DNA of 5,013 bases from assembly GCA_947853365.1 (NCBI GenBank), contig CANTWQ010000122.1, positions 1 to 5,013 of the forward strand, read 5' to 3'. The position numbers were made by a program, and so were the translations under genes. The stretch comes from an uncultured Bacilli bacterium. Its GTDB lineage: Bacteria > Bacillota_I > Bacilli_A > RF39 > UBA660. Positions 1 through 4,951 of this stretch are shown piece after piece. The notes beneath the pieces are model-generated. The model did not search any database and was not told where the DNA came from. It worked only from the letters and a program-made list of their open reading frames with translations. Position 1 is the first letter of the stretch. The number at the start of each line of letters is the position of its first letter.

Positions 1-130
1 CTTTCTGTTTTACCACTACCAAAATACCATATTTGTATCTCTCTATGCTTTGTTCCTCCACCCTGATTTTTTTATAATAATTTTATCTATAATTTATTTT
101 TTTATTATACAAAACTGATGTTTTACATAA

Positions 131-162
131 TAAAAAAGTGTCCATATTAGAATGTGACACTT
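131..162 (-). terminator. Probable intrinsic terminator after secA
   Basis: Read on the minus strand, AAGTGTC (162-156) pairs with GACACTT (142-136), a perfect 7-bp stem. It can be extended by CAT/ATG after a single bulged A. The right arm runs straight into T residues (TTTTTT counting the last stem bases). It lies about 180 nt beyond the secA stop, far but with no other gene in between. The plus-strand reading has only a weaker, interrupted T-run, so the element better suits leftward transcription. Confidence 0.55.
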
Positions 163-239
163 CTATTTTTACAATTTGTCCATGTTGTTTTTCCCTTATT
201 TTATATATAAAAATGGCTTTTGGCTATGTCCTCAATTTA

Positions 240-269
240 CGTGGACAAATGTGAACAATATGTGGACAA
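240..269 (-). repeat. Three phased TTGTCCACA-like 9-mers
   Basis: On the minus strand three 9-mers lie in tandem: TTGTCCACA (269-261), TTGTTCACA (258-250) and TTGTCCACG (248-240). Their starts are spaced 11 and 10 bp apart, close to one helical turn each. A related TTGTCCATG lies in opposite orientation at 176-184. The first two differ from the DnaA-box consensus TTATNCACA only at position 3, and the third at two positions. The repeats are visible directly; binding by DnaA or any other protein is inference. Confidence 0.5.
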
Positions 270-342
270 ATTCAATTATTTAGCGATTTTTTTACCTTTT
301 TAAACTTGTATTAATTTTGTAAAACCCTTATTTTATAATAAT

Positions 343-2838
343 TTACGCATTTTTGCCACAACATTGTTTGTACTTCTTACCTGAGCCACAAGGACATGGA
401 TCATTTCTTCCAATTTTCTTCACACGCTTTGGTGTTTTTTTACTATCTGATTTATCTTCATTCGTGTGTTTTTCTTTGGCAACTTCTTTGCGTTCAATAT
501 TTTGTCTAATCTCGGCCCTTACTAAAAATACCGTAATATCTTTATCGATTCTTTGTTGCATTTGATCAAAAAGATCGAATCCTTCCATTGTATAAGCACG
601 AAGTGGATCTTGTTGCCCATAACCACGAAGTCCAATACCTTCTCTTAGATGTGATAAAGTGTTAATATGCTCCATCCAATAATTATCAATCACATTTAAA
701 CTGATGGCTTTTTCGAATTCATCACGAATTTCTGATGGTACTTGACTGATTTTATCTTCATACTCTGTAATAACTTTCTGATATAGATAATCAATCACTT
801 CATCTGGTGTTTTATTATCTACTTCTTCTTTATCGATATCGTGTTTTAACAGATTTTCATTGACATAGTCGACAATTTCTTTCATATCGTCATTGGTTAA
901 ATGACCTTCCGGATAAAGATGTGATTTTACAACATCACTCAAATGATTTTTAAATGTTTCTAAGACAACATCGTGAATTGATTCGCTATCCAATATTTCA
1001 TTTCGTCTACCATACATAATTTCTCTTTGTTGATTCATCACATCATCATATTGTAATAATTGTTTACGAATATCAAAGTTATTTCCTTCAACACGGGCTT
1101 GTGCAGATGAAATGGCTTTGGTAAAAGCTTTACTACGGATTGCTTGATCATCAAAACCAAATGTTTGCAACATTCCTTTCATACGATCCGATCCAAAACG
1201 GACCATTAAATCGTCTTCCATTGATACAAAGAACTGTGTAAATCCAGGATCTCCTTGCCGTCCTGAACGACCACGCAACTGATTATCGATACGGCGTGAT
1301 TCATGCCGTTCTGTACCAATCACGCATAATCCACCTAACGCTCTTACTTCATCTGACAATTTGATATCTGTTCCACGACCAGCCATGTTTGTCGCAATCG
1401 TTACCGATTTGCCCATACCAATTTTAGAAATAATTTCTGCTTCACGGGCATGATTTTTTGCATTTAATACTTCATGAGGAATCTGTCTTTTTGATAGCAA
1501 TTGGCTTAAAAGCTCACTGGTTTCAATAGCAATCGTTCCCACAAGTACCGGTTGCCCCATTTTATAACGACGTTCAATTTCATTGATAATTGCTTTATAT
1601 TTTGCCTGTTTTGTTGCATAAACCAAATCGGCAGCATCTTCACGAATCACTGGTTTGTTCGTTGGTATCGTAATTACGTACATATTATAAATATTACGGA
1701 ACTCTTCTTCTTCGGTCTTCGCTGTACCAGTCATACCAGACAATTTATCATACATCCGGAACAAATTCTGGAAAGTAATCGTTGCTAATGTTTTGGTTTC
1801 TTGATTGATTGTTACTCCTTCTTTTGCTTCCAATGCTTGATGAAGGCCATCGCTAAAAGCACGTCCTGGCATCAAACGCCCTGTAAATTGATCAACAATG
1901 ACAATTTTATCCTCTTGTACTACATAGTCGACATCAAGACGCATAGAATAGTTTGCTCGTAAAGCCTGATTGATATAATGTACCAAACTTGCAGCACTCA
2001 TATCATATAAGTTATCGACTTTAAAATGCTTTTCTGCTTTTTCCACTCCAGATTCGGTAAGAGAAACAGCTTTTGTTTTCTCATCATAAAGATAATCATC
2101 TTCTGTTTTTAAACTCTTTACGAATCGATCGGCATCGATATAGAGATTAGCACTACGCATCTGCCCACCGGAAATAATAAGTGGCGTTCTTGCTTCGTCA
2201 ATTAAAACAGAATCTACCTCGTCGATAATCGCATAATGAAGATATCTTTGCACCCGATTTTCCTTACGAACTACCATGTTATCACGCAAATAATCAAAGC
2301 CCACTTCGTTATTTGTGGTATACATAATATCACAAGCGTATTGTTCTTGCTTTTCTTTTGGTGTTAATTCTCGTTTGTTAATTCCAACTGTTAATCCTAA
2401 AAAGCGGTGAATTCCTCCCATCCAATTTGCATCACGTTCTGCCAAATATTCATTGACTGTTACAATATGGACACCTTTTCCTTCTAAGGCATTCAAATAA
2501 GCTGGTAAAACACTCGTTAAAGTTTTTCCTTCACCTGTTTTCATCTCGGCAATGTTACCATAATGAATTGCAAGGGCTCCTAACAGCTGTACATAGAAAG
2601 GTTTCTCACCAATGACACGAAAACACGCTTCTCTTGCAACCGCAAAAGCTTCGACGAGAATATCTTCTAAAGTGCTTCCCTCTTTTAAACGTCTTTTAAA
2701 CTCATCGGTTTTTGACCGTAATTCATCATCAGATAATTTACGCATTTCTTCATCTAATGCATCAATCTGATCAGCAATATTGGCAAATCTTTTTAATTCT
2801 TTATATTCATGATCAAATATCTTTTTTAAAAAATTCAT
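343..2838 (-). CDS. secA: SecA preprotein translocase ATPase
   Basis: Motor of the general secretion pathway: it binds ATP and preproteins in the cytoplasm and drives them through the membrane SecYEG channel. The 831-aa length is typical of SecA. From residue 1: Walker A TGEGKT (101-106), Walker B DEVD (206-209) followed by DEARTPLIISG (214-224), the preprotein cross-linking region about 225-375, and the second nucleotide-binding fold with MAGRGTDI (485-492) and QLRGRSGRQGDPG (520-532, with the arginine finger). The helical scaffold and wing follow (about 570-780). After a charged linker comes a C-terminal zinc motif with Cys815, Cys817, Cys826 and Cys827 (CPCGSGKKYKQCC), which binds SecB or ribosomes in other bacteria. 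The ATG at 2838 is chosen because a TAAGGAGG site precedes it by 6 nt; an in-frame start 18 nt upstream would swallow that site. The gene follows hpf after 97 bp. No key residue is missing, so it should be functional. The non-motor SecA2 paralogue is unlikely because the zinc tail is present. Confidence 0.98.
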   Translation of the reverse strand: MNFLKKIFDHEYKELKRFANIADQIDALDEEMRKLSDDELRSKTDEFKRRLKEGSTLEDILVEAFAVAREACFRVIGEKPFYVQLLGALAIHYGNIAEMKTGEGKTLTSVLPAYLNALEGKGVHIVTVNEYLAERDANWMGGIHRFLGLTVGINKRELTPKEKQEQYACDIMYTTNNEVGFDYLRDNMVVRKENRVQRYLHYAIIDEVDSVLIDEARTPLIISGGQMRSANLYIDADRFVKSLKTEDDYLYDEKTKAVSLTESGVEKAEKHFKVDNLYDMSAASLVHYINQALRANYSMRLDVDYVVQEDKIVIVDQFTGRLMPGRAFSDGLHQALEAKEGVTINQETKTLATITFQNLFRMYDKLSGMTGTAKTEEEEFRNIYNMYVITIPTNKPVIREDAADLVYATKQAKYKAIINEIERRYKMGQPVLVGTIAIETSELLSQLLSKRQIPHEVLNAKNHAREAEIISKIGMGKSVTIATNMAGRGTDIKLSDEVRALGGLCVIGTERHESRRIDNQLRGRSGRQGDPGFTQFFVSMEDDLMVRFGSDRMKGMLQTFGFDDQAIRSKAFTKAISSAQARVEGNNFDIRKQLLQYDDVMNQQREIMYGRRNEILDSESIHDVVLETFKNHLSDVVKSHLYPEGHLTNDDMKEIVDYVNENLLKHDIDKEEVDNKTPDEVIDYLYQKVITEYEDKISQVPSEIRDEFEKAISLNVIDNYWMEHINTLSHLREGIGLRGYGQQDPLRAYTMEGFDLFDQMQQRIDKDITVFLVRAEIRQNIERKEVAKEKHTNEDKSDSKKTPKRVKKIGRNDPCPCGSGKKYKQCCGKNA

Positions 2839-2844
2839 ATGATA

Positions 2845-2852
2845 CCTCCTTA
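2845..2852 (-). promoter_or_regulatory. secA ribosome binding site
   Basis: TAAGGAGG on the minus strand, 6 nt before the ATG at 2838. It sets the secA start at MNFLKK rather than at the longer frame beginning at 2856. Confidence 0.85.
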
Positions 2853-2874
2853 TCAATCTCTACGACTACCTCTT

Positions 2875-2883
2875 ATTTTAACA
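2875..2883 (-). promoter_or_regulatory. Possible extended -10 promoter for secA
   Basis: TGTTAAAAT on the minus strand fits an extended -10 (TGn plus TAAAAT). No good -35 lies at 17 bp; only TTTAAT is seen. Transcription would start near 2868, giving a leader of about 30 nt that includes the secA ribosome binding site. It sits directly after the T-rich end of the putative hpf terminator, so secA could be transcribed alone as well as by read-through from hpf. Confidence 0.35.
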
Positions 2884-2922
2884 GAAAAAAAGAAAGAATT
2901 AAAGTATTCTTCTCTTCTTTCT
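2884..2922 (-). terminator. Weak hpf terminator or attenuating hairpin
   Basis: On the minus strand AGAAAGAA (2922-2915) can pair with TTCTTTCT (2898-2891), followed by a T-rich run. An alternative smaller stem pairs AAGAAT (2911-2906) with ATTCTT (2899-2894) around a 6-nt loop. Both stems are almost entirely A/T, so termination is probably partial and some hpf transcripts may continue into secA. Confidence 0.4.
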
Positions 2923-2935
2923 TCGGTTTTATGTG

Positions 2936-3460
2936 CTATTCGGCTTCTAAAACGCCATAATTTCCATCTTTTCTTTTATATACAACCATTGGTTTGTTGC
3001 TTTCAGCATCTTTATATAAATAAAATTGATGTCCTAATAATTCCATTTGAAGAATGGCTTCTTCTTCATCCATTGGTTTTACTTCGACGATTTTTCTTTT
3101 TACAATTACTTCTGGTTCTTCCTCCACAACTGCATCATCGAAAATAAATTCTTTGGTTGCTTTTTTACTGTGATTTTTTAATCTTGTTTTGTTTTTCCGA
3201 ATTTGTCTTTCTAAAACGTCTGTTGCAACATCAATCGCAGCATAGAAATCTTCTTGTGTTTCTTCGGCTCTTAAAATATACGATTTTAATGGTATGGTGA
3301 TTTCTACTTTGTCATTATGATCCCTTACTTTGACAACGATGGTAGCACTTACATTTTCACTATTTTCTAGGTACTTATCTAGTTTTCCTAGCTTCTCTTC
3401 GGCATACTGTGTCATTGCCTCTGTAATGGTTCCTTTTTCTCCTCGAATTGTAATTTTCAT
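2936..3460 (-). CDS. hpf: Long-form ribosome hibernation promoting factor
   Basis: Binds the 30S decoding region of idle ribosomes and dimerises them into inactive 100S particles in stationary phase or stress. The protein has 174 residues. An N-terminal HPF/YfiA domain (about 1-97) begins MKITIRG and has the conserved DFYAAIDVATDVLERQIRK helix near 71-89. A short acidic and basic linker (about 98-117) leads to the C-terminal dimerisation domain (about 118-173) with VEVKPMDEEEAILQMELLGH, FYLYKD and YKRKDGNYGVLE. The C-terminal domain marks the long form found in Firmicutes; the linker is somewhat shorter than in relatives of about 185-190 aa. The ATG at 3460 follows GGGAGG (3477-3472) at 11 nt. 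It lies just upstream of secA in the same direction, the common Firmicutes order. The usual comF-type upstream neighbour is not recognisable. Confidence 0.96.
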   Translation of the reverse strand: MKITIRGEKGTITEAMTQYAEEKLGKLDKYLENSENVSATIVVKVRDHNDKVEITIPLKSYILRAEETQEDFYAAIDVATDVLERQIRKNKTRLKNHSKKATKEFIFDDAVVEEEPEVIVKRKIVEVKPMDEEEAILQMELLGHQFYLYKDAESNKPMVVYKRKDGNYGVLEAE

Positions 3461-3483
3461 ATATTATCAATCCTCCCAATTTC

Positions 3484-3492
3484 ATCATATCA
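3484..3492 (-). promoter_or_regulatory. Extended -10 promoter for hpf
   Basis: TGATATGAT on the minus strand is an extended -10 (TGn plus TATGAT) about 24 nt before the hpf start. A second TATGAT overlaps it at 3489-3494. No TTGACA-like -35 is seen at normal spacing, which extended -10 promoters tolerate. The transcript would begin near 3477, which leaves the GGGAGG ribosome site at the very 5' end; starting from the upstream -10 gives a few more nucleotides. I see no sigma-B-type GTTTAA/GGGTAA pair. Confidence 0.4.
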
Positions 3493-3583
3493 TATTTTCT
3501 TTATTTTTTGTTAGTTTTTCGCATTTTACATGATTTTCCACAATAGAATCCAAGTCAACATCAATGCTGCTGATCTTATTCAT
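3485..3583 (-). CDS. Doubtful small ORF upstream of hpf
   Basis: A 32-codon frame begins MNKISSIDVDLDSI and ends in TGA. It starts at ATG 3583 with AGAAAGG (3596-3590) 6 nt upstream, and it ends 24 nt before hpf. The composition is acidic at first and lysine-rich later, with one cysteine (residue 21) and no signal peptide or membrane segment. I do not recognise it. The frame stays open 12 codons upstream of the ATG, so it may equally be the tail of a decayed gene. It overlaps the presumed hpf -10 element. Confidence 0.2.
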   Translation of the reverse strand: MNKISSIDVDLDSIVENHVKCEKLTKNKENMI

Positions 3584-3776
3584 ATAAGGCCTTTCTACTT
3601 GCAAAAAACATTTGTTTTTCTATAGACTCATATCAAACGAAGTGAAAGTTTTTGCGCTGTTTCACAAACTAGATGCATAATCTAATTATTTTAAGCTCTA
3701 GTACACCAAATATCATAGAAATAGATCCAGTCTCTTTGATCTTTTACAATCGTTGATACCTTGATAACTTTGAACA

Positions 3777-3785
3777 ATTATACCA
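3777..3785 (-). promoter_or_regulatory. Perfect extended -10 element upstream of spacer
   Basis: TGGTATAAT on the minus strand is an exact extended -10. A TGATAA hexamer at 3805-3800 stands 17 bp upstream as a weak -35. Transcription would start near 3770, run through the spacer and reach hpf after a leader of about 310 nt. It lies downstream of the csp terminator, so it would be an independent promoter for hpf, for the spacer, or for an unrecognised small RNA. Confidence 0.45.
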
Positions 3786-3815
3786 ATTACCCAATTATTT
3801 TATCATTTCCTATTG

Positions 3816-3827
3816 TAGGCAGAAAAA
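3816..3827. repeat. 12-bp direct repeat flanking csp, left copy
   Basis: TAGGCAGAAAAA here recurs exactly at 4217-4228, so one copy lies on each side of the csp gene. This copy overlaps the csp terminator T-run. The repeat may be chance, a terminator vestige, or a trace of duplication. Confidence 0.4.
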
Positions 3828-3845
3828 AACTGCCTATTTGGCAGT
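3823..3845 (-). terminator. csp intrinsic terminator overlapping stop codon
   Basis: On the minus strand ACTGCC (3845-3840), loop AAATA, GGCAGT (3834-3829), then seven T (3829-3823). This is a compact terminator whose left arm lies in the last codons of csp (Thr-Ala) and whose stop codon TAG spans the loop and right arm. The right arm can alternatively pair as TAGGCAG/CTGCCTA (3836-3830 with 3822-3816) around the T-run, which excludes the terminator stem. Confidence 0.8.
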
Positions 3846-4052
3846 AACTGCATCTTCGATTACTTTTACATCAATTGCCTGTAGTCCTTTTACTGTTTCT
3901 AGTAAAGTGAATTCAACCAATTGGTTTTCATTCAATGACTTATAACCATCTTGTCTAATTGCGGAATAGTGTACAAAGATGTCTTCTTTTCCTGGATTCT
4001 CAATGAATCCATATCCTTTTTCATTATTAAACCATTTTACTCTACCTCTCAC
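3834..4052 (-). CDS. Cold-shock protein (CspA family)
   Basis: Small single-domain OB-fold protein that binds single-stranded RNA and DNA and melts mRNA structure, usually acting as an RNA chaperone in the cytoplasm. The 72-aa product starts [21 protein letters not shown]1 is KGYGFIE (12-18) and RNP2 is DIFVHYS (24-30), followed by the conserved [12 protein letters not shown] and KGLQAIDV segments. The GTG at 4052 is chosen because it gives the family's standard N-terminus, and GAAGGAGG (4070-4063) stands 10 nt before it. The alternative ATG at 4097 has AAGGTGGTG (4112-4104) 6 nt upstream and would add 15 residues ([15 protein letters not shown]), making 87 aa. A further GTG at 4118 is in frame but less likely. 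The gene is monocistronic, with its terminator overlapping the stop. Which member of the CspA/B/C/D series it is cannot be decided. Confidence 0.95.
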   Translation of the reverse strand: MRGRVKWFNNEKGYGFIENPGKEDIFVHYSAIRQDGYKSLNENQLVEFTLLETVKGLQAIDVKVIEDAVTAK

Positions 4053-4062
4053 AACTATACTT

Positions 4063-4070
4063 CCTCCTTC
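4063..4070 (-). promoter_or_regulatory. csp ribosome binding site for GTG start
   Basis: GAAGGAGG on the minus strand, 10 nt before GTG at 4052. It is a strong site with slightly long spacing. It lies within the 15-codon extension that the upstream ATG (4097) would translate, so the two starts could compete or cooperate. Confidence 0.65.
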
Positions 4071-4103
4071 ATTAAAAATATTTTGGATTGTGTTCATGAA
4101 CTG

Positions 4104-4112
4104 CACCACCTT
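4104..4112 (-). promoter_or_regulatory. Upstream ribosome binding site for ATG 4097
   Basis: AAGGTGGTG on the minus strand matches AAGGAGGTG at 8 of 9 positions and stands 6 nt before ATG 4097, which is in frame with csp. It either starts an N-terminally extended cold-shock protein or drives translation through the leader. Confidence 0.5.
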
Positions 4113-4122
4113 GCGCACTTTT

Positions 4123-4131
4123 AGAATATCA
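4123..4131 (-). promoter_or_regulatory. Possible extended -10 promoter for csp
   Basis: TGATATTCT on the minus strand fits an extended -10. No good -35 is seen at 17 bp; TTTGGA (4154-4149) is 20 bp away. Transcription would begin near 4116, just before the upstream ribosome site, giving a leader of about 64 nt to the GTG start. Confidence 0.3.
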
Positions 4132-4216
4132 AAAATGGAACTACTTTTTCCAAACTTTCCGTATTTTGTTCATTTATGGAGTTTTTTGGTCACTTTATTT
4201 ACTTATAATAAACTTT

Positions 4217-4228
4217 TAGGCAGAAAAA
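4217..4228. repeat. 12-bp direct repeat flanking csp, right copy
   Basis: TAGGCAGAAAAA, an exact copy of 3816-3827, lies between the csp and agrB starts. Here it has no partner arm and so forms no terminator. Confidence 0.4.
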
Positions 4229-4282
4229 GGATAAAAATTAAACGCTTTAAAGATTTTTTTCATTTTTCGACATAATTTTTTT

Positions 4283-4288
4283 TATAAT
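4283..4288 (+). promoter_or_regulatory. Possible -10 element for agrB
   Basis: TATAAT on the plus strand, 34 nt before the agrB start, after a T-run. The nearest -35-like hexamer, TCGACA (4267-4272), is only 10 bp away, too close. The promoter is therefore either weak or activator-dependent. Activation by an AgrA-type regulator would fit the locus, but I see no clear pair of AgrA-type direct repeats. Confidence 0.4.
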
Positions 4289-4322
4289 AAATTACGGTAA
4301 GCGGAAATAGAGAGGGGGTTGT

Positions 4323-4919
4323 ATGAAAGAGCGTTTTTTAGATTATTCTATGAATCTCATACAACAATATCATGAACCTTATTCAGAAGATGAAATTGCT
4401 AGATTAAAGTACGGGTTAGAGGGACTCTACTTAACGATTACCAAGTTAGTAGTTATGGCCATAATTGCGATACTGTTACACATTGAACTGGAAGTATTTC
4501 TACTGCTCTTATTTTTCAATATCATTCGCTTTACAGGTTTTGGAGTGCATGCGGAACGAAGTATTGATTGTTTAATCTCTTCTACTCTGTTATTTGTCTT
4601 ATTTCCTTATTTGATGGTACATATTTCTATCCCTATTTATTTCAAGTTGATTATCACTATTGCTTGCTTGATTATATACGGAATTTATGCTCCTGCGGAT
4701 ACGAAAAAAAGACCTCTTCGAAACCAGAAAAAAAGAATGATGCGGAAAATAGCGACAGTCTTGATTGGTATTCTTTATACATTTCTTGTTTTCCTTGTTC
4801 CCAATCAAATGATTACTTCTTGTCTATTAACGGCAATGATAATTCAAGCGATTGTTATTTTGCCTGTAACGTATTATATTCTTGGGCAGCCCTACCAAAA
4901 TTGGAAACAGAAACCATAA
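4323..4919 (+). CDS. agrB: AgrB autoinducer-processing peptidase
   Basis: Membrane cysteine endopeptidase of agr quorum sensing. It cleaves the C-terminal part of AgrD and helps form the cyclic thiolactone or lactone autoinducer. The protein has 198 aa, a normal length. The cytoplasmic N-terminus is followed by hydrophobic segments at about 38-55, 57-68, 85-100, 103-122, 143-160 and 163-187. The catalytic pair is present: His76 in GFGVHAERS and Cys83, seven residues apart as in known AgrB proteins, preceded by Arg69. The family motif PADTKKRPL lies at 124-132, followed by a basic stretch (RNQKKRMMRK). The ATG at 4323 follows GAGGGGG (4312-4318) at 4 nt. The gene is divergent from csp and is followed after 32 nt by a small peptide gene, which supports an agrBD operon. 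Both catalytic residues are intact, so it should be active. Confidence 0.95.
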   Translation: MKERFLDYSMNLIQQYHEPYSEDEIARLKYGLEGLYLTITKLVVMAIIAILLHIELEVFLLLLFFNIIRFTGFGVHAERSIDCLISSTLLFVLFPYLMVHISIPIYFKLIITIACLIIYGIYAPADTKKRPLRNQKKRMMRKIATVLIGILYTFLVFLVPNQMITSCLLTAMIIQAIVILPVTYYILGQPYQNWKQKP

Positions 4920-4951
4920 AAATTTAGAATTGTCATAAGGAGGATATTGTT

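Larger units (their letters stand above)
1..342. other. AT-rich non-coding stretch downstream of secA
   Basis: No convincing gene was found. The stretch contains a hairpin with a T-run that could end the secA transcript (131-162) and a phased array of 9-mers (240-269). It also has a 13-bp exact direct repeat CCCTTATTTTATA at 193-205 and 325-337. At the left edge, both strands have short open frames running off the window. The minus-strand frame is open from 71 to 1 after a TAA at 72-74, but has no ATG, GTG or TTG near its beginning. The plus-strand frame ends in TGA at 64-66 and could be the tail of a gene to the left. Neither can be identified. prfB, which follows secA in many Firmicutes, does not begin here. 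Confidence 0.7.
3461..3833. other. 373-bp spacer between csp and hpf
   Basis: No complete recognisable gene is seen. The stretch contains an extended -10 for hpf (3484-3492), a second extended -10 far upstream (3777-3785), and a doubtful 32-codon ORF (3485-3583). A 6-bp hairpin GTGAAA/TTTCAC pairs 3642-3647 with 3660-3665, and a weak AAAAAC/GTTTTT hairpin lies at 3604-3619. On the minus strand, coding-like fragments appear in different frames separated by stops, which would fit a decayed gene. A long hpf leader or a small RNA is also possible. Confidence 0.6.

Noticed and set aside
54..63. AGGGTGGA on the minus strand resembles the start of the T-box conserved sequence.
   Set aside because: The following bases do not continue as ACCGCG, and the AT-rich upstream has no stem I or specifier region.
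353..565. Plus-strand frame opposite the secA C-terminus.
   Set aside because: It is the reverse of a clearly conserved coding region, with no ribosome site or family features.
2839..2856. Longer secA start giving six extra residues (MIRRYH).
   Set aside because: It would place the start before the strong TAAGGAGG site, which is correctly spaced for the ATG at 2838. The shorter protein begins like known SecA proteins.
4186..4209. TTGGTC followed by TATAAT as a second plus-strand promoter for agrB.
   Set aside because: The spacing is only 12 bp and it lies over 110 nt from the gene. AT-rich DNA gives such hexamers often.
3979..4275. 98-codon plus-strand frame opposite csp and its upstream region.
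   Set aside because: It is antisense to the conserved cold-shock domain, lacks a ribosome site, and has a composition expected from an AT-rich reverse strand.
4568..4927. 119-codon plus-strand frame overlapping agrB in another frame.
   Set aside because: The agrB frame carries the catalytic residues and the family motif. The overlapping frame is an out-of-frame shadow without a ribosome site.
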